Positions 35,731 to 44,263 of a stretch of 64,000 nt of DNA are shown one piece after another. The translations under genes were made by a program, and so were the position numbers. The notes under the pieces were generated by a model. It was not told the origin of the DNA and made no database searches. It was given only the letters and a program-made list of their open reading frames with translations. The stretch is from an uncultured Lachnospiraceae bacterium (GTDB taxonomy: Bacteria; Bacillota; Clostridia; Lachnospirales; Lachnospiraceae): positions 62,001-126,000 of the forward strand of contig CAJUEW010000003.1 of NCBI GenBank assembly GCA_910585465.1. The letters are read 5' to 3'. The stretch's first letter is position 1. Each line of letters begins with the position of its first letter.

Positions 35731-36696
35731 ATGAAAATCGTAGTATTAGACGGATATACAGAGAATCCTGGAGATTTAAGCTGGGGCGCCTTAGAGGCAC
35801 TTGGAGAGGTGACTGTTTATGACAGAACCTCCTATGTAGACGCTCCGATTATTGCGGAGAGAATCGGGGATGCAGAGATTGTTATCACTAATAAAACTCC
35901 TATTAGCAAAGAAACCATTGATAAATGCCCGAATCTGAAACTGATTGCTTTCCTTGCGACCGGCTATAATGTGGCTGATTACAATTATGCAAAAGAGAAA
36001 GGGATCCCGGTAGTAAATGTACCCACCTACGGAACTCAGATTGTGGGACAGTATGCAGTGGGGCTTCTGCTGGAAATCTGCTCCCACTATGGATATCACG
36101 ATCAGACAGTAAAAGAAGGAAAATGGGAGAACAATCAGGATTGGTGCTACTGGGATTATCCGATGATTGAGCTGTACGGAAAGACGGCAGGAATCATCGG
36201 TCTTGGACGTATCGGACAGGCTACCGCAAAAATCTTAAATGCAATGGATATGAAGGTGCTTGCTTATGATGCATTCCAGAGTGAAACCGGGAAGCAGCTG
36301 GCTGAATATGTGGAATTAGATGAGCTTTTAGCGAAATCCGATGTGATTTTCCTGCATTGTCCGCTGTTCCCGTCCACTGAGGGAATCATCAATAAAGATA
36401 ACATTGCCAAGATGAAGGACGGTGTAATTCTTATCAACAACAGCCGCGGACAGTTGGTTGTGGAACAGGATCTTGCGGATGCGCTGAACAGCGGAAAGGT
36501 ATATGCGGCAGGTCTGGATGTAGTATCCACAGAGCCGATCAAGGGAGACAATCCGCTTCTGAAGGCAAAGAACTGCCTGATCACTCCTCACATTTCCTGG
36601 GCAGCCCAGGCATCCCGCCAGAGAATTATGGATATCACGGTGGCAAATGTAAAAGCATTTATCGACGGAGATCCGGTAAATGTAGTAAATAAATAG
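35731..36696 (+). CDS. D-2-hydroxyacid dehydrogenase (hydroxypyruvate/glycerate type)
   Basis: 321 residues. NAD-binding GLGRIGQATAKILNAM (about 154-169), the catalytic Arg in NNSRGQLV, the Glu (VVSTEP) and His (ITPHISW, about 285) of the family are all there. It interconverts 2-keto and D-2-hydroxy acids. Followed by glycerate kinase, so hydroxypyruvate to D-glycerate is the best guess. GTP or glyoxylate reductase variants cannot be excluded. Confidence 0.87.
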   Translation: MKIVVLDGYTENPGDLSWGALEALGEVTVYDRTSYVDAPIIAERIGDAEIVITNKTPISKETIDKCPNLKLIAFLATGYNVADYNYAKEKGIPVVNVPTYGTQIVGQYAVGLLLEICSHYGYHDQTVKEGKWENNQDWCYWDYPMIELYGKTAGIIGLGRIGQATAKILNAMDMKVLAYDAFQSETGKQLAEYVELDELLAKSDVIFLHCPLFPSTEGIINKDNIAKMKDGVILINNSRGQLVVEQDLADALNSGKVYAAGLDVVSTEPIKGDNPLLKAKNCLITPHISWAAQASRQRIMDITVANVKAFIDGDPVNVVNK

Positions 36697-36730
36697 AAAA
36701 AATCTGTACTCAATATTTAACCTGTCACTT

Positions 36731-36773
36731 TATACTCGACTATGGTATAATGACCATAGTTGAGTATATTTTT
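36731..36773 (+). terminator. hairpin with T-rich tail before glycerate kinase gene
   Basis: TATACTCGACTATGG (36731-36745) pairs with CCATAGTTGAGTATA (36754-36768) with one G-T pair, then TTTTTAT. The loop contains TATAAT, so it could also be an operator over a promoter. Confidence 0.65.
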
Positions 36774-36832
36774 ATAGTATTTAGGAAAGTTCTTCGCTCA
36801 CAGATTAAACACAACAAAAATGGAGGGAAAAT

Positions 36833-37969
36833 ATGAAAGTAGTAATCGCGATTGATTCTCTGAAGGGGAGTCTGACTTCAATGGAGGCCGGAAGAGCGAT
36901 TAAAGAAGGAATTTTGAACGTACTTCCAGAGACGGAGGTCATTGTGAAGCCTCTGGCAGACGGCGGTGAGGGTACGACAGAGGCTCTGGTGGAAGGCCTT
37001 GGAGGTGAGATGGTCTATGTGGACGTGCACGGCCCGCTGGAAACGCCGGTGCGGGCAGGCTATGGAATGATTAAAGAGACGGGCACCGCAATTATGGAGA
37101 TGGCTTCAGCAGCCGGAATTATCCTTGTGGGCAAGGACAAGCGTCCGCTGGATGCAACCACCTACGGTGTGGGCGAAATGATTCGGGATGCAGTTCAAAG
37201 AGGGTGCCGCAGCTTTATCATCGGGATCGGAGGAAGCGCGACCAACGACGGAGGAATCGGAATGCTCACCGCATTGGGATATGAGTTTCTGGATGCAGAG
37301 GGCTGTCCGTCCGGAATCGGAGGAGGCGCGCTGAAAAGGGTTGCTTCTGTCAGGACAGACAAGGTGCTGCCGGAATTAAAGGAATGCCGGTTTGAGATTG
37401 CCTGCGACGTGACGAATCCGCTGTGCGGAACCAATGGAGCTACCTATATTTACGGCCCTCAAAAGGGTGTTACGGAGGATATGCGGGAAGAACTGGATGC
37501 AGATATGGCAGGCTATGCGGCTGTGACGAAGGCGTGTATCGGGACTGATTTTGCCGAAACAGAAGGTGCAGGCGCAGCCGGAGGACTGGGCTTTGCCTTT
37601 TTAAGCTATTTGAATGCAAATCTGAAGCCGGGTATTGAACTGGTGCTGGATGCAGTGGATATGGAGAAGAGCATGGAAGGAGCGGAGCTTGTATTTACCG
37701 GAGAAGGACGCCTGGACTATCAGACTGCCATGGGAAAGGCTCCGGTGGGGATCGCAAAGCTCGCGAAAAAGCATGGGGCGAAGGTGATTGCTCTTGCGGG
37801 AGCGGTTATAGAGGGAGCCGAAAAGTGCAATGAGAATGGAATTGATGCATTCTTCCCGATCCTTCGCAGGATTGTCACCCTGGATGAGGCGATGGATCCC
37901 GAGACCGCAAAACAGAATATGGTTAAAACGGCGGAACAGGTAATCCGTCTGGTTGCCGCAGTAAAGTAA
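36833..37969 (+). CDS. glxK: glycerate kinase (GlxK/GarK type)
   Basis: 378 residues, family-typical length. The start MKVVIAIDSLKGSLTS, PLADGGEGTTEAL, the GIGGSATNDGGIGML block, FTGEGRLDYQT and AGAVIEGA are the family signatures. It phosphorylates D-glycerate, usually at C2, to feed 2-phosphoglycerate into glycolysis. It forms the end of the predicted sugar-acid pathway. Good AGGGAAA site before ATG. Confidence 0.93.
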   Translation: MKVVIAIDSLKGSLTSMEAGRAIKEGILNVLPETEVIVKPLADGGEGTTEALVEGLGGEMVYVDVHGPLETPVRAGYGMIKETGTAIMEMASAAGIILVGKDKRPLDATTYGVGEMIRDAVQRGCRSFIIGIGGSATNDGGIGMLTALGYEFLDAEGCPSGIGGGALKRVASVRTDKVLPELKECRFEIACDVTNPLCGTNGATYIYGPQKGVTEDMREELDADMAGYAAVTKACIGTDFAETEGAGAAGGLGFAFLSYLNANLKPGIELVLDAVDMEKSMEGAELVFTGEGRLDYQTAMGKAPVGIAKLAKKHGAKVIALAGAVIEGAEKCNENGIDAFFPILRRIVTLDEAMDPETAKQNMVKTAEQVIRLVAAVK

Positions 37970-37989
37970 GAGATAACGGAGAGATACAG

Positions 37990-38799
37990 ATGAGTAATGA
38001 GACACTGATTTTGCTTGGCACAGGAAATGCGACGGTTACAAGGTGCTTTAATACCTGCTTTGCGATAAAAACCGGGGAAAAATATTTTCTGGTGGATTCC
38101 GGAGGGGGAAACGGCATTATGACTCAGTTAGAAAGGGCAGAGATTCCAATGGAAGCCATTCATGAGATTTTTATGAGTCATGAGCATACGGATCATCTTC
38201 TGGGACTGATCTGGCTGATACGGATGATTGCCACAAAAATGAAAAAGGGTCATTATGAGGGAGATCTGAATATTTACTGCCATAAAGAATTAAAAGAGAC
38301 GATTCTGACCATCACGAAGCTTACCGTGCAGGAAAAGTTTTATAAGCTAATCGGAGAACGGATTTTTTTCCGTCCGGTGGAGGACGGTGAAGTCCGGAGC
38401 ATTCTGGGATATGAGATTCAATTTTTTGATATTCGTTCCACAAAAGCAAAACAGTTCGGATTTACGATGCGGCTGAAGAACGGAAGAAGATTTACCTTTT
38501 TGGGAGATGAGCCTTATCAGGAGCATGAGAGGAAATATGCGGAAGGAACAGACTGGCTGCTTCATGAGGCTTTCTGTCTGTATCGGGACAGGGAAATCTA
38601 CAAGCCGTATGAAAAGCATCACGCAACTGTGAAAGAGGCATGCGAGCATGCAGAGGAGCTGGGTGCTAGGAATCTGCTTCTCTATCATACGGAGGACAAA
38701 AATCTGGCGGCCCGAAAAAAACTGTATACCGAGGAGGGAAGGCAGTATTATCACGGCAATCTGATTGTACCGGAGGATCTTGAGAGGATTTCTTTATAA
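37990..38799 (+). CDS. metallo-beta-lactamase fold hydrolase, RNase Z-like
   Basis: 269 residues. LLGTGNA near the N-terminus, the metal motif SHEHTDHLLGL (about 58-68), FLGDEPY and a HHATVKEAC helix give the MBL fold of the RNase Z/arylsulfatase-like group. The third histidine and C-terminal YHTEDK follow the RNase Z-like pattern. tRNA processing cannot be claimed since the exosite arm is not evident. It lies 20 bases after glxK, maybe co-transcribed. Confidence 0.82.
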   Translation: MSNETLILLGTGNATVTRCFNTCFAIKTGEKYFLVDSGGGNGIMTQLERAEIPMEAIHEIFMSHEHTDHLLGLIWLIRMIATKMKKGHYEGDLNIYCHKELKETILTITKLTVQEKFYKLIGERIFFRPVEDGEVRSILGYEIQFFDIRSTKAKQFGFTMRLKNGRRFTFLGDEPYQEHERKYAEGTDWLLHEAFCLYRDREIYKPYEKHHATVKEACEHAEELGARNLLLYHTEDKNLAARKKLYTEEGRQYYHGNLIVPEDLERISL

Positions 38800-38843
38800 G
38801 CCCTGGAGCACCCGGCTCCCATGTCAAAAGAGGCATATTTTTC

Positions 38844-38874
38844 TTGAAAAATACGGAAAGTGTGGTACTATAAA
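38844..38874 (+). promoter_or_regulatory. promoter of the second transketolase pair
   Basis: TTGAAA (38844-38849) with TACTAT (38866-38871, 16-base spacer) or TATAAA (38869-38874). Confidence 0.5.
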
Positions 38875-38907
38875 ATTGTACATTTTTGTAAAGGAAGGGA
38901 GAGCAAC

Positions 38908-39747
38908 ATGCAGACTTTAGAATTAAAGAAAATGGCTAATGAAGTCCGCAAAGGAATCGTTACTGCTGTACATAGTGCAAAAGCAGGCCATCCCGGCGGG
39001 TCTTTATCGGCAGCAGACATCTTTACTTATTTATATTTTGAGGAACTGAATATTGATCCTCAGAATCCGGCGGATCCGGACAGGGACCGTTTTGTTTTGT
39101 CCAAGGGACATACCGCGCCGGGATATTACAGCGCTATGGCGCACAGAGGATATTTTCCGGTAGAGGATCTTGTGACTCTGCGTCATGTGGGTTCCCATCT
39201 CCAGGGACATCCGTGCATGCAGCATATTAAAGGCATTGATATGTCCTCCGGTTCTCTGGGACAGGGAATTTCTGCTGCTGTAGGCATGGCTATTGCAGGT
39301 AAGCTGGACAACAAGTCCTATAAGGTTTACACTCTGCTGGGCGACGGCGAGATTCAGGAAGGACAGGTATGGGAAGCTTCCATGCTGGCCGGCCACAGAC
39401 ATCTGGACAACCTGGTAGTGATTGTAGACAATAACGGGCTTCAGATCGACGGCAAAATTGAGGATGTATGTTCTCCATATCCAATTGATAAAAAATTCGA
39501 GGCATTTAATTTCCATGTGATTAACGTTGCGGACGGCAATGATATGGATCAGTTAAGGGCAGCGTTTGAGGAGGCTAAGACAGTAAAGGGACAGCCTGTT
39601 GCAATTATTGCGAAAACCGTAAAAGGCAAGGGCGTTTCCTTTATGGAGAATCAGGCGTCCTGGCACGGGGCAGCCCCCAATGACGAGCAGTATGCAGTCG
39701 CAATGGCAGATTTAGAGAAAGTAGGTGAAGCATTATGTCAGAAGTAA
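38908..39747 (+). CDS. transketolase, N-terminal subunit, second copy
   Basis: 279 residues from ATG 38908 after AAGGAAGGGAG. Contains AGHPGGSLSAADI, LSKGHTAPGYY, DMSSGSLGQGISAAVGMA-type segment (core GSLGQGISAAVG) and the TPP motif LLGDGEIQEG with following NN. It carries the canonical GHPGGSLS loop and so is the better candidate for the housekeeping pentose-phosphate transketolase. Overlaps the C-terminal subunit gene by 13 bases. Confidence 0.94.
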   Translation: MQTLELKKMANEVRKGIVTAVHSAKAGHPGGSLSAADIFTYLYFEELNIDPQNPADPDRDRFVLSKGHTAPGYYSAMAHRGYFPVEDLVTLRHVGSHLQGHPCMQHIKGIDMSSGSLGQGISAAVGMAIAGKLDNKSYKVYTLLGDGEIQEGQVWEASMLAGHRHLDNLVVIVDNNGLQIDGKIEDVCSPYPIDKKFEAFNFHVINVADGNDMDQLRAAFEEAKTVKGQPVAIIAKTVKGKGVSFMENQASWHGAAPNDEQYAVAMADLEKVGEALCQK

Positions 39748-40673
39748 AGAAGGTAGCAACAAGAGAGAGCTATGGCAATGCTTTAGCTGAACTGGGAGCA
39801 GAGTATCCGAATCTGGTCGTATTGGACGCTGACCTTGCAGGCGCTACCAAGACGGGCGTATTTAAAAAGGCATTCCCGGACAGACATATTGACTGCGGTA
39901 TTGCAGAGGGCAATATGATGGGGGTGGCAGCAGGTCTTTCCACAGCAGGCAAGATTCCTTTTGCATCTACCTTTGCCATGTTTGCAGCGGGAAGAGCCTT
40001 TGAGCAGGTCCGCAACTCCATCGGATATCCGCATATGAATGTAAAAATCGGCGCGACTCATGCCGGCATCTCTGTGGGAGAGGACGGAGCGTCCCATCAG
40101 TGCAACGAGGATATCGCCCTGATGAGAACAATTCCGGGAATGGTTGTCATCAATCCGGCAGATGACGTGGAAGCAAAAGCGGCTGTAAAGGCAGCTATTG
40201 ACTACGTTGGACCGGTTTATTTAAGATTCGGCCGTCTGGCTGTTCCGGTTATCAATGATCCGGCAGACTATAAATTTGAACTTGGAAAGGGAATTACCTT
40301 AAGAGAAGGAAAGGATGTAACGATTATTGCAACCGGACTTGAGGTTTCCGAGAGCCTGGAGGCAGCGAAGCTGCTGGAGGCAGACGGAATTTCTGCCCAG
40401 GTGATTAATATTCATACCATTAAGCCTCTGGATGAGGAGCTGGTAATTGCGGCAGCAAAGAAGACCGGCAAGGTGGTTACTGTGGAGGAGCATTCCATTA
40501 TCGGCGGACTTGGCGGAGCGGTCGCTGAGGTTCTGGCCGAGAAGGCTCCAACAAAGATGCTGCGTATCGGTGTGATGGATACGTTCGGCGAATCCGGTCC
40601 GGCAAAGGCTCTGATTGAGAAATATGGATTGGATGCAAAGAGCATTTATGAGAAAGTAAAGGCATGGTTATAA
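39735..40673 (+). CDS. transketolase, C-terminal subunit, second copy
   Basis: 312 residues. DADLAGATKTGVFKKAF, the GIAEGNMMGVAAGL segment with the TPP-activating Glu, ASTFAMFAAGRAFEQVRN-type strand (core FAMFAAGRAFEQ), HAGISVGEDGASHQ and the C-terminal TVEEHSIIGGLGGAV. Partner of the preceding gene. Related to but distinct from the first copy at 33.8 kb. Confidence 0.94.
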   Translation: MSEVKKVATRESYGNALAELGAEYPNLVVLDADLAGATKTGVFKKAFPDRHIDCGIAEGNMMGVAAGLSTAGKIPFASTFAMFAAGRAFEQVRNSIGYPHMNVKIGATHAGISVGEDGASHQCNEDIALMRTIPGMVVINPADDVEAKAAVKAAIDYVGPVYLRFGRLAVPVINDPADYKFELGKGITLREGKDVTIIATGLEVSESLEAAKLLEADGISAQVINIHTIKPLDEELVIAAAKKTGKVVTVEEHSIIGGLGGAVAEVLAEKAPTKMLRIGVMDTFGESGPAKALIEKYGLDAKSIYEKVKAWL

Positions 40674-40686
40674 AGAAAACCAGTAA

Positions 40687-40720
40687 CAAAACCCTGTGTA
40701 TATTACTGCACAGGGTTTTG
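40687..40720. terminator. bidirectional terminator between tkt and luxS
   Basis: CAAAACCCTGTG (40687-40698) pairs with CACAGGGTTTTG (40709-40720); T or A runs on both sides. Confidence 0.88.
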
Positions 40721-40743
40721 TTATTGATATGCAGGCTTGGTTT

Positions 40744-41223
40744 TTATTCCGGATATACCAGTCTTTCCGCGGAAATATCATAAAGCACCTCATCCAGATA
40801 TCTGCGTGCCAGCCATTTGGCCATGTTAAGGTTCATATCCAGGTAATTGCCGCAGTCCCTGGGACTGGCGCCGGGAATTTCACCTTCAAAATCGCGGATA
40901 AATTCATACATTTCGATCATCAGGTTTACAATGTCGGCGGATTCGTAATCTCCTGAAAGCAGCAGATAAAACCCGGTCCGGCAGCCCATTGGACCGAAAT
41001 AAATGGTTTTGGAGCCGAAAACCGGATGATTCCTAAGAAAGGTAGCGCCCAGGTGTTCTATCGCATGCATCTCGGCCGTATTCATAACCGGCTCGTCGTT
41101 AGGGCTGGTCATACGAAGGTCAAAGGTGGTGATCGGGGAGCCGCCTGCCAGATCTTTTCTTGATACATAGACACCTGGAATCAGTTTGATATGGTCTATG
41201 GTAAAGCTGGTAATCTTTTCCAT
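40744..41223 (-). CDS. luxS: S-ribosylhomocysteine lyase LuxS
   Basis: 159 residues. Metal ligands His53 and His57 in HAIEHLGATFLRN, Glu56, catalytic Cys81 in GPMGCRTGF and the third metal ligand Cys124 (SPRDC) are all present. It cleaves S-ribosylhomocysteine to homocysteine and DPD, the precursor of autoinducer-2. It is transcribed alone, divergent from mgtE, with a GGAGGTATCC-type site before ATG on the minus strand. Confidence 0.96.
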   Translation of the reverse strand: MEKITSFTIDHIKLIPGVYVSRKDLAGGSPITTFDLRMTSPNDEPVMNTAEMHAIEHLGATFLRNHPVFGSKTIYFGPMGCRTGFYLLLSGDYESADIVNLMIEMYEFIRDFEGEIPGASPRDCGNYLDMNLNMAKWLARRYLDEVLYDISAERLVYPE

Positions 41224-41278
41224 AAGGATACCTCCATCATATGTTTGTGTTTTGATATTCTAACTATAGCAAAGTTTG

Positions 41279-41341
41279 TTGACAAAGGCAAGGAAGAAAG
41301 ATAAAATTGAAACTGAATCAAGTGCCTGGAATCAGGCTTTT
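41279..41341 (+). promoter_or_regulatory. mgtE promoter and short 5' hairpin
   Basis: TTGACA (41279-41284), 17-base spacer, TAAAAT (41302-41307). Close to the expected start site a small hairpin GCCTG-GAAT-CAGGC (41324-41337) is followed by TTTTTATTT, resembling a terminator at the very 5' end. No M-box riboswitch fits in this leader. Confidence 0.6.
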
Positions 41342-41376
41342 TATTTGGCTTTTCTGGGAAATGGAGGAGAGATGCA

Positions 41377-42723
41377 GTGGAAAATTATAATCTGGAATTA
41401 TTACTGCAATATGTAGCGGAACATAAATTCCGATTGCTCCGGTCCCGGTTAGCGGAGATGAATGAGGCCGATATTGCAGAATTTATGGAAGAGGTGGACG
41501 ACAATCAGAAGGTTTTGATCTTCCGTATGCTTCCTAAGGAGCTGGCGGCAGATGTGTTTGCATGTCTGGAGCCGGACATTCAGGAGCATATTATCAACAG
41601 CATCACCGATGCGGAGATTCACAAGATTATAGAGGATTTGTTCGTGGATGATGCGGTCGATATGCTGGAGGAGCTTCCGGCCACGGTCGTCAAAAGAGTT
41701 ATGCGTATGGCGGCTCCGGAAACGAGAAAGCTGATTAATCAGTTTCTGCAGTATCCGGACAACAGTGCGGGCAGCATTATGACAGCCGAATATATCGGTC
41801 TGAAAAAATATATGAATGTAGAACAGGCATTTTCCTATATCCGCGCCCACGGCATAGACAAGGAAACTATTTACACCTGTTTTGTTATGGACGGGCAGCG
41901 GCATCTGGAAGGTGTTGTAACAATTAAAGATCTGCTGATGAATCCATATGAGGTAAAGATTCAGGAGATTATGGATACCAATATCATCAAGACCGTGACA
42001 ACGGAGGATCAGGAGGAGGTTATTGACCTGTTCAATAAATACGATCTGCTCTGCCTTCCGGTTGTGGATCATGAGGATCGTTTAGTGGGAATCGTTACCG
42101 TTGACGATATTGTGGATGTTATGGAAGAGGAGGCCACAGAGGACTTTGAGAAAATGGCGGCTATGCTTCCAAGTGATAAGCCTTATCTGAAAACGGGCAT
42201 TCTGGAGCTGGCAAAGAACCGGATTGTCTGGCTGACAGTGCTGATGCTAAGTTCTATGATCACAGGAAGCATCCTGACCCACTATGAGGAAGCCTTTGCA
42301 ACCCTTCCGCTTTTGGTCAGCTTTGTTCCGATGCTGACTGGTACAGGAGGAAATGCGGGGAGTCAGTCCAGTACGATGATTATCCGATGTATGGCAATCG
42401 GAGAGGTGGAGCCAAAGGATATACTGAAGGTTATCTGGAAGGAAGTAAGGGTGGCCCTGGTAGTCGGTCTGATTCTTGCCGCGCTGAATTTTGTGCGTCT
42501 GATGCTGATGTATCCGGGGAAGAGCATGGTATGCCTGACAGTTGTGCTGAGTCTATATATTACGGTGATTATGGCTAAGGGCATCGGCTGTACGCTTCCG
42601 ATCGCGGCAAAGCTTCTGAGGCTGGATCCTGCCATTATGGCTGCGCCGCTTATTTCTACGATTGTAGATGCGTGCAGTTTGATTATTTATTTTAAAATTG
42701 CATGTCATTTATTAAATATATAA
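41377..42723 (+). CDS. mgtE: magnesium transporter MgtE
   Basis: 448 residues with a GTG start 8 bases after GGAGGA. The order is an N-domain of helical repeats (about 1-130), two CBS domains (about 135-260) that sense Mg2+, the plug helix, and a five-helix membrane domain with the signature GTGGNAGSQSSTMIIR. Transports Mg2+ and closes at high internal Mg2+. Confidence 0.95.
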   Translation: MENYNLELLLQYVAEHKFRLLRSRLAEMNEADIAEFMEEVDDNQKVLIFRMLPKELAADVFACLEPDIQEHIINSITDAEIHKIIEDLFVDDAVDMLEELPATVVKRVMRMAAPETRKLINQFLQYPDNSAGSIMTAEYIGLKKYMNVEQAFSYIRAHGIDKETIYTCFVMDGQRHLEGVVTIKDLLMNPYEVKIQEIMDTNIIKTVTTEDQEEVIDLFNKYDLLCLPVVDHEDRLVGIVTVDDIVDVMEEEATEDFEKMAAMLPSDKPYLKTGILELAKNRIVWLTVLMLSSMITGSILTHYEEAFATLPLLVSFVPMLTGTGGNAGSQSSTMIIRCMAIGEVEPKDILKVIWKEVRVALVVGLILAALNFVRLMLMYPGKSMVCLTVVLSLYITVIMAKGIGCTLPIAAKLLRLDPAIMAAPLISTIVDACSLIIYFKIACHLLNI

Positions 42724-42738
42724 GAGGAGACGGGAAAG

Positions 42739-43743
42739 ATGATAAATGATAAGAAAGTATTATTCAGCGGAATGCAGGCGACCGGGAACCTGACGCTTGG
42801 CAATTATCTGGGGGCCATGAAAAACTGGGTATCTCTGTGTGACGAATACGAATGCTTTTACAGTGTAGTGGATATGCATTCTATTACCATCCGCCAGGAC
42901 CCGGCTGTGCTTCGCCAGCGCGCCCGCAGTCTGCTGCTGATTTATATTGCGGCAGGTATTGATCCGGAGAAAAACTGTCTGTATTATCAGTCCCATGTAT
43001 CCGGTCACGCGGAGCTGGCATGGATCCTGAACTGCTTTACCTATATGGGAGAGCTGAGCCGTATGACACAGTTCAAGGATAAGTCGGCAAAGCATGCAGA
43101 TAATATTAATGCAGGATTGTTCACCTATCCGGTTCTGATGGCTGCGGATATTCTGCTCTATCAGGCGGATGTGGTTCCGGTCGGTATTGACCAGATGCAG
43201 CATCTGGAGCTGACCAGAGACATTGCACAGCGTTTTAACGGTGTTTACGGAGAGGTATTCACAATTCCGGAGGCTTATATCGGCAAAGTGGGCGCAAAAA
43301 TCATGAGCCTTCAGGAGCCGTCCAGGAAAATGTCCAAATCCGATGAGAATCCCAATGCATCTATTTATTTAATGGATGATCCGGATGTTATCATGCGCAA
43401 ATGCAAGCGTGCGGTGACGGATTCGGAGGCGCAGATTCTGTATCGGGATGAACAGCCGGGTATTAAAAATCTGATAGATATTTACAGTGCCTGTACAGGA
43501 AAAACGCCTGATGAGGTTGTGAGAGAATTTGACGGCAGAGGCTATGGAGAGTTTAAATTGGCGGTCGGCGAGGCGGTTGTCAGTGTTTTAAGGCCTCTGC
43601 AGAGCCGGTATGCAGAGCTTGCGAAGGATAAAACATACATTGACAGCATTATTAAGGCAAATGCGGAAAAGGCGGGCTATGTGGCGGCCAAGACGCTTCG
43701 CAAGGTACAGCGTAAGGTGGGTTTCCCGGACCGGATCCGGTAA
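42739..43743 (+). CDS. trpS: tryptophanyl-tRNA synthetase
   Basis: 334 residues. Class I motifs TGNLTLGNYLGAM (HIGH equivalent) and RKMSKSDENP (KMSKS); the tryptophan pocket DMHSIT and GIDQMQHLELTRDIA are clear. It lies 15 bases after mgtE, an unusual pairing, with a GAGGAGACGG site. No T-box is possible in this spacing. Confidence 0.95.
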   Translation: MINDKKVLFSGMQATGNLTLGNYLGAMKNWVSLCDEYECFYSVVDMHSITIRQDPAVLRQRARSLLLIYIAAGIDPEKNCLYYQSHVSGHAELAWILNCFTYMGELSRMTQFKDKSAKHADNINAGLFTYPVLMAADILLYQADVVPVGIDQMQHLELTRDIAQRFNGVYGEVFTIPEAYIGKVGAKIMSLQEPSRKMSKSDENPNASIYLMDDPDVIMRKCKRAVTDSEAQILYRDEQPGIKNLIDIYSACTGKTPDEVVREFDGRGYGEFKLAVGEAVVSVLRPLQSRYAELAKDKTYIDSIIKANAEKAGYVAAKTLRKVQRKVGFPDRIR

Positions 43744-43765
43744 TTCAAGAAGGGAGAATGGAATT

Positions 43766-44263
43766 ATGAGACAGATTAAACCAGAGGAGCTGCAGAAAAA
43801 CCCGTTTCAGATGATTGGGAAGGAATGGCTGCTGGTGGCAGCGGAAAAAGACGGTAAAACCAATGCGATGACGGCCTCATGGGGCGGCGTCGGTATTATG
43901 TGGGGGAAGCCGGTAGCTTATGTTTTCATCCGTCCCCAGCGGTATACAAAGGAATTTATTGATGCCTCTGATACATTTTCTCTGTCTGTGCTGGGAGAAG
44001 AATACCGTAAAACACTCAGTTATTTTGGAACTGTCTCGGGAAGAGACGAGGATAAAATTGCCAGATCAGGGCTACAGATTGCCTATGACGGGGCAACCCC
44101 TTATTTTCAGGAAGCAGGCACGGTTATGCTCTGCCGGAAGCTGTTTGCGCAGTATTACGATCCTGCGTGCTTTATTGATAAAACGTGTGATGAGAAATGG
44201 TATCCTCAAAAGGATTATCATATGATGTATATTGCAGAAATTGAAAAGGTACTTGTAGATTAA
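43766..44263 (+). CDS. flavin reductase-like FMN-binding protein
   Basis: 165 residues from ATG 43766 after AAGGGAG. The Flavin_Reduct fold is recognised by NAMTASWGG(V)GIMW near residue 33, PVAYVFIRPQRYTKEF and LSVLGEEYRKTL. Binds FMN on the dimer interface; may reduce flavin or protect against oxidants. Ends in the start codon of the RluA gene (TAATG). Confidence 0.87.
   Translation: MRQIKPEELQKNPFQMIGKEWLLVAAEKDGKTNAMTASWGGVGIMWGKPVAYVFIRPQRYTKEFIDASDTFSLSVLGEEYRKTLSYFGTVSGRDEDKIARSGLQIAYDGATPYFQEAGTVMLCRKLFAQYYDPACFIDKTCDEKWYPQKDYHMMYIAEIEKVLVD

Noticed and set aside
41224..41376. M-box Mg2+ riboswitch before mgtE
   Set aside because: The leader is far too short for an M-box and lacks its conserved elements; only a small hairpin is present.
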